A stretch of 64,000 nucleotides of DNA, taken from assembly GCA_045595185.1 (NCBI GenBank), contig JAZNZX010000031.1:1-64000 (forward strand), written 5' to 3'. The notes under the pieces were generated by a model. It was not told where the DNA came from and made no database searches. It saw only the letters and a program-made list of their open reading frames with translations. The first letter of the stretch is position 1. Every line of letters starts with the position of its first letter. The DNA is from Fimenecus sp045595185 (lineage in GTDB: Bacteria > Bacillota > Clostridia > Oscillospirales > Acutalibacteraceae). Shown piece by piece: positions 7,450-15,581 of this stretch. Position numbers and translations under genes: made by a program.

Positions 7450-8358
7450 TCATAAAATCGAATCTACATAGTCACAAGCTGCAAGTGCTGCTACTGCACC
7501 GTCACCTGCTGCTGTAATTACCTGACGGATATTTTTTGTTCTGCAGTCCCCTGCTACAAAAATGCCTTTTGCGTTTGTAAGGCAGTTTTCATTTGCATCA
7601 ACATATCCACGACCGTCAAGTGTAACGATTTCTTTAAAAATATCGTTCTGTGGTACAAGTCCGATAGCGACAAACATACCGTCAAGAGTTAAATCTGCGC
7701 TTTCTTCTGTTGCAACATTCTTGATTGTAATCCCCTTGAGTTCATTCTCACCAATCAGTTTTTCAACAACTGTACCGAGAATAATCTCAACATTATCTTT
7801 GCTTTGGAGTTTCTCAACAAGTTTTTGTTCACCTGTAAAAAAGTCAAGATTCTGAATTACATAAACCTTTTTTGCAAGGTCAGAAAGAAGAATTGCTTCC
7901 TGTAATGCTGAATTACCACCACCGATTACTGCAACAGTTTTGCCTTCATAAAAAGCACCGTCACAAACTGCACAGAAAGAAATTCCCTCACCAACAAGAT
8001 TTTCTTCATTCTCAAGTCCTAAAAGTCTGTGCTTTGCACCTGTTGCGATAATAACAGATTTACCTTTGAATTCTCCTGAATCTGTAACGACAGTTTTGTA
8101 TTCACCGTCTTTTATCTCAAGCACTTCTGCACATTCAACCTCTGCATCCTGATTAAGCACCTGTTCAACAAGCTTTTCAGCGAATTCATTACCTGTTACT
8201 TCCTGGAATCCAGGAATATTTTCAACCTTTGGTGAATATGTAATCTGTCCGCCAAAGCTACCTTTTTCAATTACAAGTACGGTTTTATTTGCCCTGCGAG
8301 CATACAGGGCAGCGGTGAGCCCCGCAGGACCACCGCCGATTATTATAATATCATACAT
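7450..8358 (-). CDS. trxB: Thioredoxin reductase-like flavoprotein with a non-canonical pyridine-nucleotide site
   Basis: A 302-residue two-domain flavoprotein disulfide reductase of normal TrxB length. The FAD site GGGPAGLTAA is at 8-17, the redox-active CAVC at 129-132, a second Rossmann motif GGGNSALQEA near 148-157, and a C-terminal FAD motif GIFVAGDCR. The HRRxxxR segment that normally binds the NADPH 2'-phosphate is replaced by IQNLDFFTG, so the electron donor may be NADH or something else. The gene starts 22 bp after nrdD, whose product ends in a thioredoxin domain, so it probably recycles that domain. Start is the ATG preceded by AAGGGAT. Confidence 0.88.
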   Translation of the reverse strand: MYDIIIIGGGPAGLTAALYARRANKTVLVIEKGSFGGQITYSPKVENIPGFQEVTGNEFAEKLVEQVLNQDAEVECAEVLEIKDGEYKTVVTDSGEFKGKSVIIATGAKHRLLGLENEENLVGEGISFCAVCDGAFYEGKTVAVIGGGNSALQEAILLSDLAKKVYVIQNLDFFTGEQKLVEKLQSKDNVEIILGTVVEKLIGENELKGITIKNVATEESADLTLDGMFVAIGLVPQNDIFKEIVTLDGRGYVDANENCLTNAKGIFVAGDCRTKNIRQVITAAGDGAVAALAACDYVDSIL

Positions 8359-8380
8359 AATTATAATCCCTTAATTTTAA

Positions 8381-10756
8381 TTAAACATTCAAGAACTTCT
8401 TAATGTCTGATACACCTGCAAACTTTGAAACTGCACCGTCCTTAACAACTACAAGAGTTGGAGCCTGCTTGATGCCGAATTCGTTTACTAAGTCAACATT
8501 TTCGTTAGCAAGAAGTTTTTCGTAAGCTACACCTGCTTTGTCAAGTAATGAGCAAGCAATCTTACAGTTAGGACAAGTTGCTGTTGTGAAAAGGTAAATG
8601 CTGTCTTCAACTTCTACAACTACATCTTCTGCCTTTGCACATTCACAAACTGCATTTTCTGTAACATCATGTGTAAGATGTGAGTTAGCAATATCGTAAA
8701 CCTTTCTGTCCTTATATTCCTGAGCCTTACCGTCGTTCCAGTTCTTAACAGGACGATAGTAACCTGTAATTCTTGAATAAACTTCTGCTTCTTCACCACA
8801 ATGTGGACAAGTGAATGCTTCACCTGCGATATAACCGTGGTTCTTACAGATTGAGTAAATTGGTGAAATTGAATAGTAAGGAAGTCTGTAGTTAGATGCA
8901 ATCTTTCTTACAAGAGTTGCACATGACTGCCAATCAGGAAGCTTTTCACCAAGGAATGCGTGGAATACTGTACCTGATGTGTAAAGTGTATGAAGTTCAT
9001 CCTGCATATCAAGTGCTGTGAAGATGTCCTGTGTATAGCCAACAGGAAGATGTGAACTGTTTGTGTAGTATGGTGTTTCACCTTCGCCACGACCTGCTGT
9101 GATAATATCAGGATAGTATTTAAGGTCATGCTTTGCAAGTCTGAATGCTGTTGATTCAGCAGGAGTTGCTTCAAGGTTGTAAAGGTCACCGTAAAGCTCC
9201 TGATAGTCTGAAAGGCGAGTTCTCATATGATTGAGAACATCCTTTGCAAACTGCTGTGTCTTTTCTGTTGTCATATCAGCCTGAAGCCATTTTGCGTTAA
9301 GACCAACTTCGTTCATACCAACAAGACCGATTGTTGAGAAGTGGTTGTTAAATGTACCCAAATATCTCTTTGTGTATGGATAAAGACCTGCGTCAAGAAG
9401 CTTTGTGATAACATCACGCTTAACCTTAAGTGAACGAGCAGAAATATCCATCATCTTATCAAGACGAGCGTAGAAATCAGCTTCATCCTTTGCAAGGTAA
9501 GCAATTCTCGGTAAGTTGATTGTAACAACACCAACAGAACCTGTTGATTCACCGCTACCGAAGAACCCGCCTGACTTCTTACGAAGTTCACGAAGGTCAA
9601 GACGAAGACGACAGCACATTGAACGAACGTCTGAAGGTTCCATATCACTGTTGATATAGTTTGAGAAATATGGTGTACCGTATTTTGCTGTCATTTCAAA
9701 GAGAAGCTTGTTGTTCTCTGTTTCTGACCAGTCAAAGTCACGAGTGATTGAATATGTTGGAATTGGATACTGGAAACCACGACCGTTAGCATCGCCTTCA
9801 ACCATAACTTCGATAAAAGCCTTATTAACCATATCCATTTCAGCTTTACAATCTTTATATTTGAAATCCATTTCCTTGCCGCCAACGATACAGTTGAGTT
9901 CAGCAAGGTCGTTTGGAACTGTCCAGTCGAGAGTAATGTTTGTGAACGGTGACTGTGTACCCCATCTTGAAGGAGTATTAACACCATAGATGAATGACTG
10001 AATGCACTGCTTAACCTCTTTATATGTGAGATTGTCAACCTTTACGAACGGTGCAAGATAAGTGTCGAATGATGAGAAAGCCTGAGCACCTGCCCATTCA
10101 TTCTGCATAATTCCAAGGAAGTTAACCATCTGGTTGCAAAGTGTTGAAAGGTGAGCTGCAGGAGCTGATGTAATCTTACCCGGAACACCGCCAAGACCTT
10201 CCTGAATTAACTGTTTAAGTGACCAACCTGCACAGTAACCTGTAAGCATTGAAAGGTCGTGAATATGAATATCAGCATTTCTGTGAGCGTTGCCGATTTC
10301 ATCATCATAAATTTCAGAGAGCCAATAGTTAGCTGTAACAGCACCTGAGTTTGAAAGAATCAAACCACCAACTGAATAAGTAACAGTTGAGTTCTCTTTA
10401 ACACGCCAGTCGTTAACATTAAGGTAGTTATCTATAATAGCCTTATAGTCAACCATTGTTGCATTAAGGTTACGAACCTTTTCTCTCTGGCGACGATAAA
10501 TAATGTATGCCTTAGCAACATCGTCATAACCGGCCTTGATAAGAACAGATTCAACACTGTCCTGAATGTTTTCAACTGAAATTGCCTGGTCCTGAATCTT
10601 TGGCTCAAATTCTGCGGTTACTTTAAGTGCGAGGAAATCGATAATGTCTGCATTATACTGCTTGTTACAAGCGTCAAATGCAAGTGTAATTGCTTCTGCA
10701 ATCTTTTTAAGGTCAAAAGATGCAATTTTTCCGTCTCTTTTTACTACGTTATACAT
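8381..10756 (-). CDS. nrdD: Anaerobic (class III) ribonucleoside-triphosphate reductase with fused C-terminal thioredoxin domain
   Basis: A 791-residue protein. Residues 1-95 form an ATP-cone (VVKRDGKIASFD start). The barrel contains MCCRLRLD near the active site. A zinc-type CPHC segment precedes the glycyl-radical loop NWNDGKAQEY, with the radical Gly at about 676. Ordinary NrdD would end soon after, but here an additional 70-residue thioredoxin/NrdH-like domain follows, with active site CPNC at 728-731 and the cis-Pro segment QAPTLVVV. Class III enzymes are known in formate-using and thioredoxin/glutaredoxin-using forms; this fusion points to the latter. nrdG lies upstream on the same strand and trxB immediately downstream. 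The promoter holds two NrdR-box-like sites. Confidence 0.93.
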   Translation of the reverse strand: MYNVVKRDGKIASFDLKKIAEAITLAFDACNKQYNADIIDFLALKVTAEFEPKIQDQAISVENIQDSVESVLIKAGYDDVAKAYIIYRRQREKVRNLNATMVDYKAIIDNYLNVNDWRVKENSTVTYSVGGLILSNSGAVTANYWLSEIYDDEIGNAHRNADIHIHDLSMLTGYCAGWSLKQLIQEGLGGVPGKITSAPAAHLSTLCNQMVNFLGIMQNEWAGAQAFSSFDTYLAPFVKVDNLTYKEVKQCIQSFIYGVNTPSRWGTQSPFTNITLDWTVPNDLAELNCIVGGKEMDFKYKDCKAEMDMVNKAFIEVMVEGDANGRGFQYPIPTYSITRDFDWSETENNKLLFEMTAKYGTPYFSNYINSDMEPSDVRSMCCRLRLDLRELRKKSGGFFGSGESTGSVGVVTINLPRIAYLAKDEADFYARLDKMMDISARSLKVKRDVITKLLDAGLYPYTKRYLGTFNNHFSTIGLVGMNEVGLNAKWLQADMTTEKTQQFAKDVLNHMRTRLSDYQELYGDLYNLEATPAESTAFRLAKHDLKYYPDIITAGRGEGETPYYTNSSHLPVGYTQDIFTALDMQDELHTLYTSGTVFHAFLGEKLPDWQSCATLVRKIASNYRLPYYSISPIYSICKNHGYIAGEAFTCPHCGEEAEVYSRITGYYRPVKNWNDGKAQEYKDRKVYDIANSHLTHDVTENAVCECAKAEDVVVEVEDSIYLFTTATCPNCKIACSLLDKAGVAYEKLLANENVDLVNEFGIKQAPTLVVVKDGAVSKFAGVSDIKKFLNV

Positions 10757-10799
10757 ATTGTGCCCTCCCTATTGATTTTGATTTTGTGCATTAAAAGAT

Positions 10800-10845
10800 A
10801 AGTCCCGCTTACCCCATACGCACGGTTTTATTGGTTAGCGAGACT
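10800..10845 (-). promoter_or_regulatory. 5'-terminal hairpin of the nrdD mRNA
   Basis: AAGTCCCGCTTACC and GGTTAGCGAGACTT form a 14-bp stem with two mismatches. From the promoter at 10847-10875 the transcript should begin almost at this stem, so it would cap the 5' end. It lacks a T-run and is unlikely to be a terminator. Confidence 0.45.
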
Positions 10846-10846
10846 T

Positions 10847-10875
10847 ATTATATTACATATATAGTGTATTGTCAA
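10847..10875 (-). promoter_or_regulatory. nrdD promoter
   Basis: Minus-strand -35 TTGACA (10870-10875), 17-bp spacer, -10 TATAAT (10847-10852): a perfect sigma-A promoter. The spacer contains one NrdR-box-like site and a second lies just upstream of the -35. Confidence 0.85.
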
Positions 10876-10900
10876 TAGTTTTTTGCACAATATATTGTGT
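10852..10900. promoter_or_regulatory. Tandem NrdR boxes at the nrdD promoter
   Basis: GCACAATATATTGTGT (10885-10900) matches the NrdR consensus acaCwATATwGtgt-type palindrome at 15 of 16 positions. ATTACATATATAGTGT (10852-10867) matches at 12 of 16. Their starts are 33 bp apart, about three helical turns, as usual for NrdR box pairs. They bracket the -35, which predicts repression by NrdR when deoxynucleotides are plentiful. Confidence 0.8.
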
Positions 10901-10905
10901 TTTTT

Positions 10906-11598
10906 CTAAATTCCTCGAATTTCAACAGAAGATATAAATTCAGATGCTTTTTCCTTCATTTCTTTGAGCAAAAGTGCTGAAACCGGCTCTAATCCGTCAC
11001 TTATAATGTCACCTGAATCCACAAAATTCTGTAAAAAATACTTGTGTGCCCCTTTGAGCCATACCACAATATCTTGTATATCATCAAGAGTATGATAATT
11101 CTTCACAACTGTTGTTCTGAACTCATAATCCACTTTTCCCTGCAATAAAAACTCTACGCTATGTTCAATCGGTGAAATGTCAAAGTCACTAACACCGATA
11201 GTTTCACCATATTTCTCTTTGCTATTCTTTATATCCATAGCAACATAATCCACAAGACCTTTTTCCACAATGGAAATAAGCTTTTCGGGAAAGCTACCGT
11301 TTGTGTCGAGTTTAACTGAATAACCCAAAGACTTTATTTCTGCAATAAAATCTTCTATACCATCCTGCAAAAGTGGTTCGCCACCTGTTATTACAACACC
11401 GTCAAGAAGTCCCTGTCTTTTCTTTAGGTATGAAAGCACCTCATCAATATCAAGATAGGTTTCCTTATCAATATGAGTTACCAAAGATGCGTTGTGACAA
11501 AAAGGGCAACGGAAATTGCATCCGGGAGTAAACACGATACAAGCAACCTTACCCGGATAGTCCAATATAGTTAATTTTTGAAAACCGTTTATAAGCAT
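10906..11598 (-). CDS. nrdG: Anaerobic ribonucleotide reductase activating enzyme (radical SAM)
   Basis: A 230-residue radical SAM protein with the cluster motif CNFRCPFC (CX3CX2C) near residue 28 and the VITGGEPLLQ segment. It opens as LTILDYPGKVACIVFT, typical of the NrdG/anaerobic RNR-activase group. It would install the glycyl radical on the NrdD encoded downstream on the same strand. The 149-bp gap holds a separate promoter and the NrdR boxes, so nrdG and nrdD are not simply one operon. Confidence 0.85.
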   Translation of the reverse strand: MLINGFQKLTILDYPGKVACIVFTPGCNFRCPFCHNASLVTHIDKETYLDIDEVLSYLKKRQGLLDGVVITGGEPLLQDGIEDFIAEIKSLGYSVKLDTNGSFPEKLISIVEKGLVDYVAMDIKNSKEKYGETIGVSDFDISPIEHSVEFLLQGKVDYEFRTTVVKNYHTLDDIQDIVVWLKGAHKYFLQNFVDSGDIISDGLEPVSALLLKEMKEKASEFISSVEIRGI

Positions 11599-11662
11599 AT
11601 ACTTTTTTCCTCACAGTATGATTTCAATTAAATATATCATAAAAAGTATAAAATGTAAATTG

Positions 11663-11690
11663 TTGATATTTTTTTATTTAATGATATAAT
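11663..11690 (+). promoter_or_regulatory. Promoter of the methyltransferase gene
   Basis: -35 TTGATA (11663-11668), 16-bp spacer, -10 TATAAT (11685-11690), with AAAGGTGAG just upstream of the ATG at 11712. Confidence 0.7.
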
Positions 11691-11711
11691 TAACTTTAAA
11701 GGTGAGATAAA

Positions 11712-12500
11712 ATGATAAAAAAAATTATAGCTAAAATCAAAAAGAAACTTAAAAAAACAAAAATTCTTGACCGTTTCTTAATAGACGGAACAGAATATCG
11801 TGTTGTTGAAGCCTCAAGTATTCTTCCGTCATTCAAAAACAAGCGAAGTTTATTCTTCAAAAAAGATGGCGGGATATATAGCCATTCTGTGATTTATCTG
11901 AATCCTAAATATCATTTTCAACCTACCTACCAGATTCCACAAGCAATAATCGACATTTGGTCAAAAACTGATAACGCATTGGTGTTAGGATGTGCAGGAT
12001 GTACTCTTCCTCGTTTTTTATCTCTGCAATTTCCAAACAGCCACACAACAGGTATTGAAATATCAGAAAAATTCATAGATATTGCAAAAAAATATTTTTT
12101 ACTCCACGAAATCAAGGACCAATTCCACCTGATTCATGCAGACGCTATTGAATATATCAAAAACAATCAGTTAAAAGAAAAATACAACGTTATTTATGTT
12201 GATATTTTTGATGCGAACAAGCTTATCAACGAGCTTTTTACAGATGATTTTGTAACAGCATTAACAAACCATACAGATAATTATTCTATTGTGATTTTTA
12301 ATCTTTTAGGTAAATCTGATGCTGAGATTATTGATTTTGCCGAAAGCATCAACTCTCCTTACGATGGCAAATATATTTTTTCGCAAAAGGAAGAAAGTCC
12401 TGTCAAATTTTTAACTCTTGTAAAAACAGCCAATAAAAACAGTCTTGCCGAATTTGAAAATTGTTTGGAAACAATTGACTGCATAAAACAAAAAATATAA
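11712..12500 (+). CDS. Spermidine synthase-like class I methyltransferase-fold protein
   Basis: A 262-residue protein with a Lys-rich N-terminus and a Rossmann methyltransferase core: glycine motif LVLGCAGCTLPRF (about 91-103), acidic motif TGIEIS, then HADAIEYI and VIYVDIFDA, which fit the spermidine-synthase-like fold. Lineage-specific polyamine pocket residues are not obvious, so the substrate is unknown. The gene is monocistronic between its own promoter and the terminator at 12503-12529, divergent from nrdG. Such single genes are often annotated 'spermidine synthase-like'; no polyamine biosynthesis gene is nearby. Confidence 0.7.
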   Translation: MIKKIIAKIKKKLKKTKILDRFLIDGTEYRVVEASSILPSFKNKRSLFFKKDGGIYSHSVIYLNPKYHFQPTYQIPQAIIDIWSKTDNALVLGCAGCTLPRFLSLQFPNSHTTGIEISEKFIDIAKKYFLLHEIKDQFHLIHADAIEYIKNNQLKEKYNVIYVDIFDANKLINELFTDDFVTALTNHTDNYSIVIFNLLGKSDAEIIDFAESINSPYDGKYIFSQKEESPVKFLTLVKTANKNSLAEFENCLETIDCIKQKI

Positions 12501-12502
12501 GA

Positions 12503-12529
12503 AAAGTGGAGTTTATAATGCTCCACTTT
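12503..12529 (+). terminator. Terminator after the methyltransferase gene
   Basis: AAAGTGGAG and CTCCACTTT form a 9-bp stem followed by TATCATTATTT. Confidence 0.75.
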
Positions 12530-12610
12530 TATCATTATTTAAGTATAACTCTTTAATTTTTCTTTATAATATGGTATAAATATTATAACTTTAATTTGCG
12601 AGGAACATTT

Positions 12611-13543
12611 ATGAAAATTGCAGTTATTTTTACAGGCGGTACAATCGGCAGTCGTACAAACGAAAAATGGATTACCGTTGACGAATCCACAAGATATGAC
12701 CTTTTGAAATATTATCAGAATGATGATGAAATTTCTTTTGAGGTTTTTTCACCATACAATATATTAAGTGAAAATCTTTCTGCCAAGGAGCTTAATCTGT
12801 TACAAAAGGAAATTAGCGACAGACTTTGTGAAAATTATGATGGAATAATCGTTACACATGGGTCCGACACGCTTCAATATTCTTCAACTGCTATTGAAAT
12901 GGCTTTTGGTGATTGTTCTTTTCCTGTTATTTTCGTTTCTGCCGATTATCCGTTGGATAATGAAAAGTCAAACGGTTATCCGAACTTTCAATGTGCTGTA
13001 GAGTTTATCAGAAACAAAATTGCAAACGGTGTTTTCGTTTCATATAAAAACACAAATGAAAACCACACAAAAATTCATATTCCGTCAAACATATTGCAAC
13101 ACAACGAGTTAAATGCCGATATTTACAGTATTGATGACACCTACTTTGCGAAATACAACGGTCAGTTCGTTTTAAATAATGTAAATTATTGCGACAAGGC
13201 TCAAAATTCAGGCATTATAAATTATACAGACGATTCGCAGATTCTCATTATTCCAAAGGCACCGGGACAATGCTACTCATATTGTCTTGACAATGTTAAG
13301 GCTATTCTCTTTAAAACTTATCACAGTGCTACGCTCGACACCGCAAACGAAAAATTTACAGAATTCTGTAAAAAGGCAACGGAAATGAATGTTCCTATGT
13401 TTGTTCTGAGTCCTAAAACCGATACAAACTATGAAAGCACAAAAGTATATCGGGACTTGAATATCAATATATTGCCATACGGAACTTTTATATCTGCATA
13501 TATGAAGCTTTGGGCAGACATAAGCAAAAACTCAAATTCATAA
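12611..13543 (+). CDS. Asparaginase/glutaminase family amidohydrolase
   Basis: A 310-residue protein of asparaginase size. The N-terminal motif IFTGGTIGS carries the nucleophilic Thr, and VTHGSDTLQYSS carries the second catalytic Thr-Asp pair; both define the asparaginase/glutaminase family. No signal peptide is present, so the enzyme is cytosolic and would act on asparagine or a related amide. I chose the ATG at 12611 (CGAGGA upstream) over an in-frame TTG 15 bases earlier that lacks a ribosome binding site. It is a single gene ending at a bidirectional terminator. Ser replaces Thr in the usual HGTDT, a conservative change. Confidence 0.85.
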   Translation: MKIAVIFTGGTIGSRTNEKWITVDESTRYDLLKYYQNDDEISFEVFSPYNILSENLSAKELNLLQKEISDRLCENYDGIIVTHGSDTLQYSSTAIEMAFGDCSFPVIFVSADYPLDNEKSNGYPNFQCAVEFIRNKIANGVFVSYKNTNENHTKIHIPSNILQHNELNADIYSIDDTYFAKYNGQFVLNNVNYCDKAQNSGIINYTDDSQILIIPKAPGQCYSYCLDNVKAILFKTYHSATLDTANEKFTEFCKKATEMNVPMFVLSPKTDTNYESTKVYRDLNINILPYGTFISAYMKLWADISKNSNS

Positions 13544-13553
13544 AAGGACACAA

Positions 13554-13582
13554 AAAAGCTCAGGAAAAATTCCTGAGCTTTT
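13554..13582. terminator. Bidirectional terminator between the asparaginase gene and rfbB
   Basis: AAAAGCTCAGGAA and TTCCTGAGCTTTT form a perfect 13-bp stem with T-runs on both strands, serving two convergent genes. Confidence 0.85.
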
Positions 13583-13586
13583 ATTA

Positions 13587-14606
13587 TTATCTATTGCCAT
13601 ACATATTGTTGTAATAGTCCTGATATTCACCGCTGATGATTTTTTCCCACCATTCGCGATTTTCAACATACCATTTGATTGTTTTTTCAATTCCCTCTGC
13701 AAACGGTGTCTGTGGAAGCCATCCCAGTTCCTTATGAATTTTCTCAGGGTCGATTGCATATCTGAGGTCGTGACCTGCACGGTCCTTGACATATGTAATC
13801 AAGTCTTCACTCTTGCCAAGCGCAGAAACAATGAGTTTAACAACATCAATATTTCTCATTTCGTTATGGCCACCAACATTGTAAACCTCGCCAACAGTAC
13901 CGTTATGAATAATAAGGTCAATTGCTGAACAATGGTCCTCAACATAGAGCCAGTCACGAACATTGATTCCTTCACCATACACGGGCAACGATTTATCGTG
14001 AAGTGCATTGATTATCATAAGAGGAATCAATTTTTCAGGAAAATGATATGGTCCGTAGTTGTTAGAGCATCTTGAAATCGTAACAGGAACACCGTATGTA
14101 CGGAAATATGCGAGAACAAGCAAATCAGCAGATGCCTTACTTGCTGAATATGGGCTTGATGTATGAATCGGTGTATCCTCACGGAAGAACAAGTCAGGTC
14201 TGTCAAGTGGCAAATCGCCATAAACCTCATCTGTCGAAACCTGATGGTATCTTTTTACATTGTATTTCTTTGTTGCGTCAAGAAGCACCTGAGTACCTAA
14301 AATATTTGTTTTAAGGAAAACCTCAGGCTCAAGAATTGAACGGTCAACATGACTTTCAGCAGCAAAGTTCACAACTATATCAAAATTACTTTTTTCAAAA
14401 AGGTCAAACACAAACTGACGGTCAGTAATATCCCCTTTTACAAAAGTAAATTTAGGATTTTTCATTGCTTCTTCAAGAGTGTGAAGATTACCTGCATATG
14501 TCAGCTTGTCAATTACAACTATTTCATAATCAGGATATTTCTCCAGCATATAGTATGCGAAATTGCTTCCTATAAAACCGGCACCACCGGTAACTAAAAT
14601 TTTCAT
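13587..14606 (-). CDS. rfbB: dTDP-glucose 4,6-dehydratase
   Basis: A 339-residue short-chain dehydrogenase-type enzyme: NAD site VTGGAGFIGSNF at the N-terminus, catalytic YSASKAS, and substrate motifs HVDRSI, STDEVYGDL and RCSNNYGPYHFPEKLIP. It makes dTDP-4-keto-6-deoxyglucose from dTDP-glucose. The start is the ATG at 14606 behind GGAG; the in-frame TTG five codons earlier overlaps that ribosome binding site. It follows rfbA by 28 bp in the same operon. No rfbC or rfbD is present here, so the product probably feeds the aminotransferase at 18038 rather than rhamnose synthesis. Confidence 0.95.
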   Translation of the reverse strand: MKILVTGGAGFIGSNFAYYMLEKYPDYEIVVIDKLTYAGNLHTLEEAMKNPKFTFVKGDITDRQFVFDLFEKSNFDIVVNFAAESHVDRSILEPEVFLKTNILGTQVLLDATKKYNVKRYHQVSTDEVYGDLPLDRPDLFFREDTPIHTSSPYSASKASADLLVLAYFRTYGVPVTISRCSNNYGPYHFPEKLIPLMIINALHDKSLPVYGEGINVRDWLYVEDHCSAIDLIIHNGTVGEVYNVGGHNEMRNIDVVKLIVSALGKSEDLITYVKDRAGHDLRYAIDPEKIHKELGWLPQTPFAEGIEKTIKWYVENREWWEKIISGEYQDYYNNMYGNR

Positions 14607-14634
14607 AACAATTTTCTCCAATTAAATATGTATT

Positions 14635-15516
14635 TTATCTGATTTTGCCTTCGATAATATTTGCAAGGTGTTGACCATATGCAGATTTACCGTATTTTTT
14701 AATCGACCGCATAACCTGTTCTTTTGTAATCCAACCATTGTTATATGCAATTTCTTCAGGTGCAGAAATAACAATACCCTGTCTTGTTTCAATAGTCTTA
14801 ACAAAATCGGCTGCATCAATAAGGCTGTCAACTGTACCTGTATCAAGCCATGTGTATCCACGCCCAAGAAGTTTAACATTAAGATTATCTTCTTCAAGGT
14901 ACATTTTGTTAAGGTCGGTTATTTCAAGCTCGCCACGAGGAGACGGTTTTACTCGCTTTGCCTTTTCCACAACAGATTTATCATAAAAATACAAGCCTGT
15001 TACGCAGTAATTGGACTTTGGATTCTGCGGCTTTTCTTCAATTGAAACTACCTTATTGTTTTCATCAAACTCAACGATACCGAAACGCTGTGGGTCATTT
15101 ACATAATATCCGAAAACTGTAGCTCTGCCATCAATACTTTCGTTGACAGCATCGCGAAGAAGCTTAATAAAGCCACTTCCGTAGAAAATATTATCACCGA
15201 GCACCATAGCGCAAGAGTCATCTCCTATAAACTCTTCGCCGATTATAAAAGCCTGTGCAAGACCGTCAGGTGATGGCTGTTCAGCGTAAGAAAGATTAAC
15301 ACCTAAATCCTCGCCTGTGCCAAGAAGCTTTTTAAAGTTTGGCAAATCGTGTGGTGTTGATATAATAAGAATGTCCTTAATGCCAGCCAGCATAAGAGTT
15401 GACAGCGGATAATATATCATAGGTTTATCATATATAGGTAAAAGCTGTTTTGATGTAACGATGGTAAGCGGATATAATCTTGTTCCCGAGCCACCGGCTA
15501 AAATAATACCTTTCAT
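14635..15516 (-). CDS. rfbA: Glucose-1-phosphate thymidylyltransferase
   Basis: A 293-residue nucleotidyltransferase. The signature GIILAGGSGTRLYPLT is at the N-terminus, followed by DKPMIYYPLSTLMLAGI and LGDNIFYG, all RfbA-typical. It condenses glucose-1-phosphate with dTTP to dTDP-glucose, the substrate of the adjacent RfbB. The gene has its own promoter (15545-15573) and a strong ribosome binding site (AAGGGGGA). It is separate from the upstream ATP-grasp gene on the same strand. Confidence 0.95.
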   Translation of the reverse strand: MKGIILAGGSGTRLYPLTIVTSKQLLPIYDKPMIYYPLSTLMLAGIKDILIISTPHDLPNFKKLLGTGEDLGVNLSYAEQPSPDGLAQAFIIGEEFIGDDSCAMVLGDNIFYGSGFIKLLRDAVNESIDGRATVFGYYVNDPQRFGIVEFDENNKVVSIEEKPQNPKSNYCVTGLYFYDKSVVEKAKRVKPSPRGELEITDLNKMYLEEDNLNVKLLGRGYTWLDTGTVDSLIDAADFVKTIETRQGIVISAPEEIAYNNGWITKEQVMRSIKKYGKSAYGQHLANIIEGKIR

Positions 15517-15544
15517 TGAAAAATCCCCCTTAAATCACACATTT

Positions 15545-15573
15545 ATACTATCACAACAACAAATTGTTGTCAA
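15545..15573 (-). promoter_or_regulatory. rfbA-rfbB promoter
   Basis: Minus-strand -35 TTGACA (15568-15573), 17-bp spacer containing a CAACAATTTGTTG-like dyad, -10 TAGTAT (15545-15550). Confidence 0.75.
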
Positions 15574-15581
15574 ATAAAGCA

